From positions 108,700-172,699 of the forward strand of contig JAJOZX010008840.1 in assembly GCA_023014485.1 (NCBI GenBank): a stretch of 64,000 nucleotides of DNA, read 5' to 3'. The position numbers were made by a program, and so were the translations under genes. Each line of letters begins with the position of its first letter. Position 1 is the stretch's first letter. Positions 51,905 to 63,968 of this stretch are shown here, piece by piece. Source of the DNA: Bathynomus jamesi. Lineage: Eukaryota; Arthropoda; Malacostraca; Isopoda; Cirolanidae. Below the pieces are notes generated by a model that did no database searches, was not told the DNA's origin, and saw nothing but the letters and a program-made list of their open reading frames with translations.

Positions 51905-52839
51905 CATAATACTCCCATTTTAAACTTGAATTATCTCTTATGTTTTGTTAAGTACAACACGTTCTCTTCGTTCTTTTTTTCTAATATAATGAAAATTACT
52001 GAAAATCGAAGTATTCCTCCATTTCCAGTGGAGGTTCTTTTGACTTTGTTTCGTTAGAAAGTAATTAGAAATAGTTATTATGAGTGTAAAAACCATACAG
52101 TGGTCTATGTTACTGCTGTAAATATACTATTATCAATAATACGCATGATTTTATCGCTAAACAAATTTTAACAGTACAACTGATGCAATAATAATGTTGC
52201 ATTATATACAGTAGCTACACATCAGCTACAATTTGGAACAACTGACGGCAGAATGGCATCTTGTTACCGTCTAAAAGTGACAGCACAAAGACGTCAATAT
52301 GACTCGTATATACTGTATGTCGTTCAGGCAAACGAATCTGAAAACCAACTGTACTTTTCGTAATTAAGGTGGCAATTTTGGCTCGATTATTGAATAGTTT
52401 ACCTTAATGACACTCTTCAACAAATTACGTCAGCATTGCTTTATATCGTAATTTAAAAAGTGTCATACTGATGTCATATCGTAGTTATACTGAGGCAGGT
52501 TTGTGTTATACTGACGTGATTGTTGAAATTCACAGCATCATAATAGCAATATGACAGCAGTGGCAGCATGGCGTCACATTGTGGTCTAAAAAGGGTTAGT
52601 CATATAGACGTCATACTGCAGTCATACCACTGTCATAGCGAAAGCAAAAATCACATTAGTGTTATATTGATGTTACTATCATGTTAGTATTAAAATTCAC
52701 GGAATTTTTGCGACGGTATGAAGGCACAGATACATCGTTATCACATAAAAATATGACTCTTTCTAGAAATCAGTATGACGCTCTAAGTCAACATTTGTGT
52801 GAGAGTGTAAATATCATCTAAACTAAAGGGAAATACGTA
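51905..52839. other. AT-rich stretch with dispersed ATACTGACGTCAT-like quasi-repeats
   Basis: From about 52280 to 52790, words such as GTCATACTGATGTCATA, TATACTGACGTGA, GACGTCATACTGCAGTCATA and TTATATTGATGTTAC recur irregularly. They may be a decayed minisatellite. No coding frame. Confidence 0.45.
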
Positions 52840-53226
52840 CAGTGTGTTCATGAAAGATCTGAACGATTTCAATCTTTATTAATGTGATTACCCAATAACA
52901 TACAAAGAAACAAGTTTGCCCATGTGACTCCGCACAGCTAAAAGTTTTACATGTTTAATAAACTTCAACATGTGCGCCATTGGTCGCCCGTACAACATCC
53001 AATCGATATTCAATTTCTCGCCATGTGCGTTCAAGCATGCCAGCATCGACCATCGCTATTGCATCCCTGACCCTGATTCGTAGTTCATGGATGTTGACAA
53101 CCTTGTTCTTGTAAAGAAAGAACTTTATTAGTTGCTCTATCGCTTACATATGCTTCCTGCTTTATATCTTATTTAGTATGAAAAATATTAACGAATCAAA
53201 TCGTTCAGATTTTTATGAACGCCCTG
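52840..53226 (-). mobile_element. mariner-type MITE with transposase scrap
   Basis: Starts CAGTGTGTTCATGAAAGATC; the right end inverted reads CAGGGCGTTCATAAAAATC. A TA precedes the left end; the right side reads CA, probably mutated. The minus strand at about 53100-52965 encodes VVNIHELRIRVRDAIAMVDA, then TWREIEYRLDVVRATNGAHV, the extreme C-terminus of a mariner-type transposase. Confidence 0.85.
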
Positions 53227-53504
53227 CATAACTTTGACGAAACTTGGAGTGTAACAGTGTATGTCGTGTCAATTTTTTTAAACTGTAAATGGTATGATTA
53301 TTGACACGCTTCTAGATTGCAAATTAAACGCTGTTTACACCCTTCAGAAAATAAATAATGGCTTAATAATGACGGATGTTTGTTGTGTCTCTCAGATCAT
53401 TAACAACTGTTATACGTCATGCAAAAAATAAACTTAGTCTCGTTTCGTTTGTTTTCTCTCCGTAAGGTTTTCATTTCTATTTCTGTTATTGTTTGTTCAT
53501 AATA

Positions 53505-54075
53505 CAGGGTGTCCGAGAATTATCTGTACAAGTTTTGGCTGTTATTAAAAGTCAACCATGAAGTGTAGAAATTCCAGTGTTGTCCCATTTTACAGAGAAT
53601 CTCATTAAGTTTTTTCTGATACCAAGTTTTGACAAGTTTTTTAGAAATTCCAGTGTGTCCGAAAATTATTTGTACAATTTCATCTTTTAATAAAATTCTT
53701 GATAACACGTAAAATTCTTAAACAAGATTATTTAGAATCTGTATTTTCAAAAGTTTCTTTTATTAAAGTAACGTTGTTACAAACATTCGATATGTGCACC
53801 ATTAGTGATTCGCAAAACATCCAATCGATACTCCAAATGTTGCCATGTACGCTGCAGCATATCCACATCAATTCGCTCAATAGCAGCTGTGATTCTTGCT
53901 TTTAAATCATCAATGTCTGTCACCCGCGTACATTTCTAAAAAACTTGTCAAAACGTGGTATCAGAAAAAACTTAATGAGATTCTCTGTAAAATAGGACAA
54001 CACTGGAATTTCTACACTTTATGGTTGACTTTTAATAACAGCCAAAAATTGTACAGATAATTCTCGGACACCCTG
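53505..54075 (-). mobile_element. mariner-type foldback element with ~145-bp arms
   Basis: Starts CAGGGTGTCCGAGAATTATC and ends GATAATTCTCGGACACCCTG between TA dinucleotides. The arms extend inward through TTTTGGCTGTTATTAAAAG and ACTTGTCAAAA on both sides. The left arm is followed by a second terminus-like phrase (AGTGTGTCCGAAAATTATTTG, 53652-53672), which suggests that an outer copy captured an older one. Minus-strand scrap at 53925-53785: DIDDLKARITAAIERIDVDM and EYRLDVLRITNGAHIE. Confidence 0.88.
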
Positions 54076-54140
54076 TATATTCTAGTATTAATAATGATGT
54101 AATGTTTTAACCGCCTTCATAACGGCGAAGATCAATTAAC

Positions 54141-54370
54141 GGAGAGTTATAAGGACAACAGGAGGCCTCAAAGACCTTTCGGTCCAATCGGGGAGGTTTC
54201 TGTTTATTAAACTAGCGCATATTTTAATTATTCTAGCAACAGTAGAATACTGGATAGAAAAGCATAAAGCTCTCCCCCCCTCATTTCGTTCCCTCGCCGC
54301 CAGAGGCTGGTACGGGTGAAGGTTGAAGAAAATACCTTGACCCTGGGAAAGTAGCCAGGAAAATTTTATA
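54141..54370 (-). repeat. CR1-type LINE 3'-end relative
   Basis: GAGTTATAAGGACAACAGG, CCTCAAAGACCTTTCGGTCC and GGGGAGGT parallel GAGTTACAAGGAAAAGAAG, CCTCAAAAGGCCTTGCGGTCC and GAGGAGGT of the CR1-type 3' UTR. It is likely the 3' end of a related subfamily without the CT tail. Confidence 0.55.
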
Positions 54371-55164
54371 GAAAAGATAATAGAAAACTAGCCTTACACT
54401 TACGCTATGCACCTAATGCATACACGCAAATCATATACTAGATAATACCGATGTATAAACTAACATCATCATATTATATTTGTGTTGATCGTATATCATC
54501 TACTTGGTATCGTCACAAAAACCTTGTACATATGGTTTAGATTTTATACAACATATTTACAGCTCTAATTACCAAAGTATCGGACCAACAAAGCGCTCAT
54601 GACCTATTCCAGGCTAGCTCAGAATTAATAGGATTAATAGAGGAGTAAAGGTCAAACTCTCCATACCCACAACTACGCACGTGCGAAGCTATCACGCAAA
54701 AATAGAAGGAAAGCTCCTCTACTTCTCTTCGCGTAAACCACTGCCGGCAAAGTGATGAAATGCTACCACAAGAAAGGGATTGAAACAGGAATTAAAAACG
54801 GAAATCAGATCTTCCATGCCATGCCTACACTCGTGTATACCTAATTATCCAAGAGAAAGAAGAAAAAAGTGATAGCAGAAACGCAACTCAACCTCACCCA
54901 ATTCATACCATACATTTTCCCCGATTTTTTTTGTTCATTAGAAAGAATAAGAAGAAAAAATATATTTTCACAAAATACTTATCCATTCTATTCTTGAACT
55001 TGTTAACGAGGCAGACAAATGAGTGTGAGATCGTGTTTTCTGTAATTGAATGTCTGTCGTGTGTATATGTCTGCCAACTCTTTAAAATGTCGCCAAGTTT
55101 CAACTTGGATCTCCCGCCATGAAAGGTGTATGTGTAGCAAGTAATATAATTAGTCGTTCATACT
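54371..55164. other. no gene recognised
   Basis: No element or gene identified. The short open frames here have no recognisable motifs. Confidence 0.5.
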
Positions 55165-55320
55165 TCACGGTGCTTTACCACCACAAGAATAGAGAAAATC
55201 TCTTTCCGGCGAGAGAACCTGTTTTACGCCGAGACCCAAACCACGTGTTGCTACATCATTTGAACGCGGAGTACGGTCACCTATACAACTACTGAGTAAA
55301 CCCAACAAAATCAGTCCTTT
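55165..55320 (-). repeat. 5S rRNA-derived SINE (copy 3, decayed)
   Basis: Minus strand: GTTGGGTTTACTCAGTAGTTG then AGGTGACCGTACTCCGCGTT (5S 3' half), followed by the SINE body GATGTAGCAACACGTGGTTTGG and CGGCGTAAAACAGG. The 5' half is lost. Confidence 0.65.
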
Positions 55321-55699
55321 GCTGCATAGCGTCTACTTCACTTATTTTATTTTAGCTAACGCCAGACGATTTTTTTTTCCGTGAATAGAATTTAGAGTTA
55401 ATTAATAGAGTGTCGGTTTGCGGTCAATAAATCTGGGGTAAATGCAACCCATATTTCGTTTAATATTACTCGATAAATATCGGCTGACAATTTTACAGAA
55501 ATATCTGTTAGTAGTATTATTGCTATTACTATGTACTATACATTTTAAATTATATACATTTATATTTTTATTTGGCAATATCACGATTCAAGTTAACGTA
55601 ATGAAGTCGGAAACTGGAAAGTATAGTCTGCTCTATGGTGTATATGTACTATGTAGTATCGCATACATGAGCTCTCGCTAATATTTTCAATGATCTCGG

Positions 55700-55750
<51 letters not shown>

Positions 55751-55756
55751 ATATAT
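55321..55756. other. unrecognised sequence ending in (AT)n
   Basis: (AT)n from about 55699 to 55755. The rest is AT-rich with no recognisable element. Confidence 0.55.
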
Positions 55757-56018
55757 TACAGGTATCTGTGTAACTAGGGAGTTCATGAAATCCCTAAAAT
55801 GTTAAGGAATTTTATGTGAAGTTAAGTCGTGATAATTTTGTTAGTTTTAACGCAAATATCACTACTTAACCTAACCACTCGTCAAGGACGTACAGTTGAC
55901 CTAACCGGGCATTCAATAATTTTCCCGTAGGTTTAACGAAAATATCACGACTTAACCTTACATGAAATCCCTGAAAATTTTAGGGATTTCATGAAATCCC
56001 TAGTTACATAGATTACCT
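55757..56018. mobile_element. foldback MITE in an AT tract
   Basis: Left AGGTATCTGTGTAACTAGGG; right end inverted AGGTAATCTATGTAACTAGGG. ATTTCATGAAATCCCTA and its inverse follow on both sides. The middle contains two copies of the GGTTAAGT(C)GTGATATTTTCG module and GTACAGTTGACCTAACCGGG. Flanks are (AT)n, so the duplication is not readable. Confidence 0.75.
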
Positions 56019-56021
56019 ATA

Positions 56022-56058
<37 letters not shown>

Positions 56059-58357
56059 ATATGAGGGAGAGGGAGAGGGAGAGGGAGAGGGATAACTGGT
56101 CTAAATTTATTTTCTGAACTAACCCAGTAAAATTTTAAAACGGCTTTTCAAAAGTTTCCATTTTTAACTTCCTTATTGACATTATCGACATTTAGATTTG
56201 ATGAAAACGTTTTCAAATGTAGTTTTGTAACGTATTAATGAAGTTTCAGACTGTGTAAGTCCCCTTTTACAACCCGGTTCCGTAAACGGAATTAGTTGCG
56301 ATTTGTTTTGGTAATAATAATGATTTAGGAAATTAATTACCCCATAAATCATGTAGAATTTTCTCACAAATCAATACCAGTAATAATGCTTGCTAGTAAT
56401 GTTGTGACAATCAATAATAATAACTTGACTGCATTCAAACGAGATGCAAGCGGCACCGAATGCGTGTGGCCTTAGTGGTTTTGCTAGCGCTAAGGCTACG
56501 TGCTTTTCTGGCTGGGTATGTGGTCTTGCGACCGCATACATACCTACTCGCTAACCGCATTAAACGCCCTATCTCCGCCACCTTCCGCGCTGGTGCTGGT
56601 GCTGGTGGTGGTGCTGCTGCTGGTGCTGCTGCTGGTGCTACTGCTGCTGCTGCAGTTGATGATTATTATTATTTATAGAAAATATACAGTAGTTGTAGTT
56701 AAATTATCATACCTTCGATCATAAATCTTAATTTGTACCAATGAGCAGAATTTTTATTTATAAATACTGCATCTAGAAAAGGTTAATCTATTGTACAGTA
56801 AATCATGGTGTTACCGTTTCCGTGCTTGGCTGTTCGTCTTTCCTTGACCTTAAAAGGGGTTCGAAAAGCAATGTGGTGGTCACAAAACAATTTATTAACC
56901 GATTCTACACAATTTAGGTTCATTAAAGAAGCATTCGAAAATAAGTTAAATATATTAACGGTAACGTGTGTCCTGCCTAATTACCTTAAGTTAAAAACAT
57001 ATCCCAACAACGCGCTTAGACTAAATATAAATATACGAGTATACAGAGCAATAGTAGGTCCTATTCCTTTTTTAAATAAAAAGTGTAAACTATCACTTTT
57101 TCACTTTCACCAAACCGTTTTTCACTTTGGGCTACTTCCATGCGCAATGGTGTCCAAATCGTTGTAAATACCGTAGATGGGCAGGGAAAGGGTAGGCTTT
57201 ATTTCCAATCTTGCCTTCGACTTCCAAATTTATTGCTGAAATTCAGCTTCGGGACCAGGACCTCAAGCGTTCCAACTATTTACGCTAAATCTCCACAGGG
57301 ACGAAACCAAACTGAGGTTACACCGGGAATTCGGCTCCCCAACCGAACCTGAGCACTATCTCGGATTCCAAATTTGAAGCTTCGTGTAGAGGCTTCAACC
57401 CTCCACTTTAGAAAATATTCAAAGACACCACTTTGTTCTAACCTTGATGTGACCACAGATATAATAACGACAAATTCAAAAAATTTAAAATCTCCAACTT
57501 TCTCACAAATATATATATAAACTTTAAATATTCTTCTTCCAACCCTTGTTGTCGAGAAAACAGGCATGAAAAGAACCACAAAACTTCTATGACTACCTTC
57601 CATCTGGTTTACTTTCAACTCTTTCACACCATTCTCTAGCCACACACACACACACACACACGCACACACACACACACACACACACACTACCTATCGCTCA
57701 CATTCTACTTTCGCAATGATCATACCAAACTATACTTTCACTCCTACAATGGAAAGAAATTTTATAGAAAAATGTAAACATGCCCGTAAATAAAACCAAA
57801 ACTTAAATGAATTTTTGCAAAATGATGTCGAATTTGAATAAAAATGCGAAATCAGACATGTTGTACAAAGAGGGTTGTTAACTTCCGTACATACAACATT
57901 ACTGTTAATGTTCAAATAAAGTCACAATGTTATGGGCGAATATTTTTCCAAGACGTAAACCCTCGTATTATAATCCTTCCAGAAGTGAATTATTCAGAAT
58001 CCTATATACGTTATTTAGTACAATGAATATGTTCGGCACCTCAAATGTATGCCATTTCTCTTTGTTTGTGTCCTCACAACTATACATTATTCACTTTTGG
58101 TATGCAAAGAGAAAATAATGTACTTTTCTTAATTTATTCCTGCCGCTCATACTTATTATTTATGAAATATAATACACATTAAGTACTATAATATTTATAT
58201 AATATCATGCCACAAAGTTGTCTTATATATACACGTGAGAGTGAGAGAATTTACTTTCATACGTAAAATAAATTAACCAAGAGGGTAAATGAAAATTTAT
58301 AATGGACACAGACCTAATAAGTAATAAAGTTTCATTCTCGTGCTTTATTTATATATA
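56019..58357. other. simple repeats and unrecognised sequence
   Basis: (AT)n at 56022-56061, (GGGAGA)n at 56063-56091, a GCTGGT/GCTGCT trinucleotide-type repeat at 56586-56652, (CA)n at 57641-57688. No gene recognised; the long apparent frames at 56460-56720 and 57280-57690 come from the repeats. Confidence 0.6.
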
Positions 58358-58577
58358 CACGGTGAACCAAAAGTAGGTGGACAGTAGGTTGAATACGGTT
58401 TGTGTTATATTATATTATAACTATGGTGTTCATTATAACTATGGTGTTTGTGTTTTATTATATTAAATATTATAACTAAATTTATTTAAATTTTATTTTG
58501 TATTATAGTATACAAAAAAATTAAATATGCATTCTCAAAATAAACGTTATCATTTACTGTCCACCTACATTTGGTTC

Positions 58578-58581
<4 letters not shown>
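58358..58581. mobile_element. short mariner-like MITE
   Basis: Left GGTGAACCAAAAGTAGGTGG and ACAGTA; right end inverted GGTGAACCAAATGTAGGTGG and ACAGTA. TA-rich flanks fit a TA target. About 224 bp, no coding. Confidence 0.8.
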
Positions 58582-58626
<45 letters not shown>

Positions 58627-61486
58627 ATGGAATTGAAGATTTTGCAGTTTTATATCAAATATCGATAGTGTGAATCATAATTTTTTTTTTCTGACCAGAA
58701 TATAATAGTTATCACGCAAAGTCTGTTGTACGGATTTTTCGAGTATTACGTGCATGGTATTTTTTACCATGTTTCTTCATTACACCCTGTATTTTAGCAC
58801 GGTAATTTTGCTAATGTATTAATTATGTTAATTCGGGTATTACTGTCAGTGCGTAAGATACAGACATTGTTTAAATAAATGTTATTTGCTGTTAAAACAA
58901 AGACAAACGTGTACTGAAATGAAATTTATGGTTTACTTTTTAAGTTAAGAGTAATAATTAATGACTTGGAAAGAGTTACGATACGAGTGAATTTGAGAGT
59001 TAAAACAATAGTGTAATTTTTGTTTACAATCACTCTTTGGCAAAATATTATATTTTGTTAAAATAATGGAGAATTGTATTACGAAAATTAATTTCTTTAT
59101 AACAAATGTTCCCAATCTTATTTAGGTTGACTTACCACATTTTGGCACTAAGCTTTTGTAAAAGGTTAAGGAAGGAAAGAGGGTACTACCTAACCAAAAC
59201 AGTAGGGGAGGGGACTGTGTTGTTTAATCTTGAATTTTCAGTTTGATCTAAAACGTCATATTTGGTCGAATGATATTCATTGACATTTGTATTGAATCAA
59301 AACCTTGATTTTGGCCTTGCAACGACGGCAAAGTGGATAGTATGTAAACTGCAGTTCGAAATGTTGCGGCTTATTTATCTACAACGAATATTACCTTTTG
59401 AAAACATTACCATAAACGTAATTACCATTTGGCAAACTGCGTATTTATAATACTCTTGCGTACCACATAAAACAGCTCCGCGTATCACGGGTTGGAAGTC
59501 GCTGCTTTATATCGATATTGCTATAGTGACAATGTAAACTTGTTAAAATAAACATTATTATCACAGTGACTTAATTTTAATTTAATAGTCATACAGATAA
59601 ACCAAATTAGCTTACTAACATTATTAACATTTTGCCAATGAATTGAACCATGTTATGTTTGTACTAATCAATTACGTTCGTTACCAGAATAATAAGCATG
59701 TTTAGCGGAATTATCACAATTTTAATTGCCATACACTGGTTGGTTTGCATATATTCAACTATGTATTTTTGTTGCTGTAGAAACAACTATTTTTTTCTGT
59801 GTAGATTTAAAATTGTGTGTTGTGTGTGTGTACATTGAGGAAATGAAGGAGCCACAGTGAAGGAGCCACAGTGAAGGAGCCACAGCAGCTTTACAGTGGC
59901 CCCCGAAAATTTCGTTCAAACGCAAACCACTAGCAAAGATAAGAATTAGCATAGAGCAAGAGGAGATTTTTAAATTAAGTTCATTCCCAGATACAGGAAT
60001 ATATAGATATTTTGGTTGTCACTTTCATCTATAGAGGAGATATATTCCTTTAAAAAATAATAAGGATTCCATTCAAACTTGAAAAATATCCGTATTCCCG
60101 TGATGAATCAACGAATAAATTTTAAAATGTCTTACCTGAAATATTTATTTTCAATCGTGGCTTTCAATAAAAATGTTTTTTTTAGTTATAATACAGTATG
60201 TGAAAGTGTATTTCATACAATGTAATGAAAGCATACGTTTAGGGAATCCGAGATGTCGGTAAAAAAATTTTATATTGTTTTTAACCATAAATCTATATTA
60301 ATCGCAGAATTTTATTTCAATTTGAATTTCCGAAGGTACAAAAAAAAAAACTGATGTATTTAAGGCCATTAGAATAGCAAAGGCGTATCACCCCGTTTCC
60401 CGATATCCTGTTTTGCATAGTAACCAATCAGCACGCTGTATTCCGTGGGTGTGACGCGCTCCCACACGGGATTCAGACCAAAACCATTAAACTTGGTTCA
60501 GTCGTTAACGAGTAATAACGCATAATAATGTTAACGAGCAATAACTTGATTTTCGGGCGTACGCCCTTTCTATTTTATACGCCTCGTTTGTATTTTTACA
60601 TAAATATAATTGTTATTGCAACATTTTATTTTTACCTGCAAACATAAGGCGGTAACTTAAACTAGAAAATTATAACTTTTTTCCCTAAAAATTCTGAAAT
60701 ATATTTATTATAATTAAGTAATTTACATATTTTCTATTCCTGCCATTTCGAAAAACTTCTCCAGATACAGTTTCGTCTTTAAGGCTATTAAAATTTTTAG
60801 GAGGAAATTTCAAAATCTTATCTTTTACAATGAAATTACAAAACGACCTTTATTATGAGGCAATTATTAACTAATTATTTATTAACAAGTTACTCGATAA
60901 TATTACCATGAAGTTGCAACAAACTCTATAATTTATAAATAACGTTGTGCTCTTCTCAAGATTTTTCTTTCTTTAACGCTCTCTGATGGTGAGGGAATCA
61001 TTAAAAGCAGTAACTATCTCCATTACGCAAGATCACTCAATCTTGCTGTACATAATGTCCTGTAAATATAAACTGTTTTAACCTTTTGCATTTGGCTAAT
61101 AACGACACCGAATTAAGTTAATTAGAGGGTATTTTTAATCGGCATTTGATGCCCGAATTTAATGAAGGATAACGGTCAAGGGAACTGACCCGATGTCTGT
61201 CGTGTTTCTGTATTATTCTTCACCCATACAATCACTTGTTTCTAAGCAAAATTTGGAACCTCGCATATCGTTATATGGCGTTGACCACTCCGATCCGGCC
61301 ATGTAGGCCTACCCGCTACTGCTGCAGGATTGATATGCAGAACAGAGGCAGTCACTCGCTTAAGAATTTCTGCCCAGAAATTCGCATCGTCCTCGGAAAT
61401 TCGATGCTCTATAACTTACAGGGTAATTTACCAACGAAACACATTAATTTAACATTGTTTAATTTTGATAGCATTTCAAACGTATA
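58582..61486. other. largest stretch without recognisable features
   Basis: (AT)n at 58582-58624; a 15-bp minisatellite GAAGGAGCCACAGTG, nearly three units, at about 59847-59886. I looked on both strands for element termini or motifs and found none I could support. Confidence 0.55.
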
Positions 61487-62142
61487 CAGTCCATCCCAGT
61501 TATCCGTCGTCCCGTCATCCGTTACTTCGCTTATTTGTCGTAATCAACTAATACCATCTCCCTCTATATCCGTCGCGTATTCCTGCTTATCCGTTTTTTT
61601 GTCCTTTAGTTCCAAAGCGAAGCGACGTGCATTTCGTCGTTCGTTCATCCGTTCGTTGTTTGGAGCAGAGTCAGAACTTTCGAACTTTAAATCTGCCTTC
61701 AGTCTGTTCTCTGAATGACATATTGGACGGTTGTCTCGCGTTATTCTGGTTATTATTTGGTGAAATAACGGATTAAATTTATTTGCAATGGCCTCTAAGC
61801 CTTCTAATAGTGACTCTAGTGGATCTGTGAGTGAAAGGCCTAGGAAACCTGTGACATTGGAAATAAAATTAGACATTAAACGTACATTATCAAATTACTA
61901 AACCAGTATTATTGTTTTATATTCATTTTATGTCTTTGAAGACTCGTACTGCGTTATATCAAGGCTAAAAACATGTTAGAAAGTCGTTTTTCAACTATAA
62001 AAGGCACTTTATACTTAATACCTAGAACCTAGGACCTGGGAACGTAACCCTCATTTATAACATTGGGTCTATGGGAAATCGTTACTCGTTATCCGTCGCA
62101 TTTTCAAGGAACCAATTAACGACGGATATCGGGGATCGACTG
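61487..62142 (+). mobile_element. pogo/Tigger-like element, 656 bp
   Basis: Starts CAGTCCATCCCAGTTATCC and ends ATATCGGGGATCGACTG, between TA duplications (61485-61486 and 62143-62144). Internal GTTATCCGTCG and CATCCGTTA phrases are repeated near the left end. It retains only a transposase N-terminus. Confidence 0.88.
61788..61901 (+). pseudogene. pogo/Tigger transposase N-terminus
   Basis: Thirty-seven codons reading MASKPSNSDSSGSVSERPRK then PVTLEIKLDIKRTLSNY and a stop. The serine-rich leader followed by K-P-V-T-L-E-I-K-L-D-I-K-R is the start of the CENP-B-like helix-turn-helix. Beyond this only non-coding sequence remains. The antisense frame over 61236-61718 is a by-product. Confidence 0.75.
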
Positions 62143-62144
62143 TA

Positions 62145-62508
62145 ATTCAATGCATATCTATCAGTAGTTTGGTTTTACGTTTCAGCAGAAACGTGAAACT
62201 AACTCATAATGAATGTCCATTGATTATAAATCTGAAATGCAACTAAAAGGGGGCATAGGAAGTATATAATCAAAGGTCTGTGTCATCGAGGTTAGAGGGA
62301 ACGGTAATTTCATTTCGAAATTGATGCTCTCGCTTATGCTTTCGTTTCAGTTTTATTTTGTAAATTTTAAAATACTTTTTAGAATTTCAAGTTTTAAATG
62401 TTTTCTTGTTATTACGAAATTTAATTTAATACGAAATGTCTTGCTTCCCATTTTATTAAACTTATTTATTAAATGATCGTAATCACCCAGTTTATTTATA
62501 TATATATA
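62145..62508. other. no feature recognised
   Basis: AT-rich spacer ending in a short (AT)n. Confidence 0.5.
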
Positions 62509-63171
62509 TTAGGGTGGCCCTTATTTTTCAACTTTTGAAATTACTTGCTCCCAACCCCTAATCTTCTTCCAGTATATACATAAAAGTGCTCTGTGCAAAC
62601 TTTCAGCTCAATTGGTCTATATTAAGGTGGCCCCCAAAGGCCCTAAAGTTTCAAAATTCACCGATAATAATTGGTATTTCTAATATAAAACCTTTATAAT
62701 TCATTTGCAAACTTTGTTTGGGAAAATAATCACAAAGCATAATCGAAAGTGAATTTTATTTACAACAAATAATTACGCCGCTTATATAGGCCGCAGGCGC
62801 AGAACTTTCTAGAACCTTCCAGAAGCGGTTTTTTTACGCACTTATGATACTTTTCAATTTCCGTGAATATCTCGTCCAATTTTGGTTTTAAGTAAATAAT
62901 GGTTACAACTAAATTTATTGTAAATTGAATTCTCTTTCGATCATATTCTATATTTCTTTCGAATAAAACACTGTAAAGAAGATAAAACGGTTTTATATGA
63001 AAATATCAATATTGTTAAAATCTGAAAATTTAGGGCCTTTGGGGGCCATCTTATATTGTCTGATTGAGCTGAAACTTTACACAGAGCATTTTTACATGGA
63101 TTAGAACAACTTTGGAGGTTGGGAGATGAAAAATACTTCATTTCAGAAAATCACATACACTAAGGGCCACC

Positions 63172-63175
<4 letters not shown>
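62509..63175. mobile_element. 667-bp MITE with long inverted repeats
   Basis: Starts TTAGGGTGGCCCTTA and ends TAAGGGCCACCCTAA. Further inverted text: GTGCTCTGTGCAAACTTTC (62593) against GAAACTTTACACAGAGCA, and GGCCCCCAAAGGCCCTAAA against TTTAGGGCCTTTGGGGGCC. Flanks are (AT)n on both sides, compatible with an 8-bp or shorter AT duplication. No coding capacity. Confidence 0.85.
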
Positions 63176-63204
<29 letters not shown>

Positions 63205-63218
<14 letters not shown>

Positions 63219-63615
63219 TCTACAGTGGAAAGTAGAAAAGGAAGACTGTGTCGTGTTCCCAAATTAAAGGCTTGACAGGGAACATCCTTAACCCTGAAAG
63301 AAAATAGTTTTGTCGTGAGAGGGCCAAAACTGTTTAATCAGCTTCCCAAAGACATAAGAAACACGAGTGGTGTGCAGTGGACATCTTCAAAAGAAGATTA
63401 GACGCCTGGCTCAGAACAATCCCAGATAAGCCGGGCGTACCTGGTTATGGGAGGTGGAGAGTACAAGAAACCGACTCACTACTTCATGTGTGTCCGCTTT
63501 ACATAATGCAAAGGGGAAAACAACACGATTCTAAATATAGGGTGGGAGGAAAGTTTTTAAGGATTTTATACATACATGTAATTTGTTAATAATATATAAA
63601 TTCCAATGATATCAA
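63205..63615 (+). pseudogene. LINE ORF2 C-terminus and 3' tail
   Basis: Translation gives KENSFVVRGPKLFNQLPKDI RNTSG at 63297-63370, then in a second frame MDIFKRRLDAWLRTIPDKPG and VPGYG (63377-63448). This is the end of a non-LTR ORF2 (a G-P-K-L-F-N-x-L-P-x-x-I-R motif, then the terminal F-K-x-x-L-D helix), similar to 14845-15040. The 3' tail (about 63555-63612) matches the lone tail at 39994-40047. A frameshift near 63372 breaks it. Confidence 0.75.
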
Positions 63616-63624
63616 TACTTGTGT

Positions 63625-63684
<60 letters not shown>

Positions 63685-63904
63685 ATATATATATACATAT
63701 GGTTAACAAAGGTGAATAGACACCTTCGTTTTTCCACAGTATTTGATTTGATAATAAAGTCAATAGATTTATTGAATCAATGTATTTAGAATCGTGCTGT
63801 TTTGCCTTTTTCATTTTGTAAAGCTGACACGTTCTGGCATTCCTTGACGATCTTTGCCATTTGTTCTTCAGGACAATCATCTTGGTGTCTATTTACTTTG
63901 TCTC

Positions 63905-63968
<64 letters not shown>

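Noticed and set aside
56460..56724. Overlapping frames rich in alanine/glycine or valine/leucine
   Set aside because: They are translations of a GCTGGT/GCTGCT simple repeat.
57280..57687. 135-residue minus-strand frame starting with a cysteine/valine run
   Set aside because: The start is the translation of a (CA)n repeat and the rest has no recognisable motif.
61236..61718. 160-residue plus-strand open frame
   Set aside because: It runs from non-repetitive sequence into the terminal region of a pogo-like element and has no recognisable motif; the true coding remnant of that element is the short frame at 61788.
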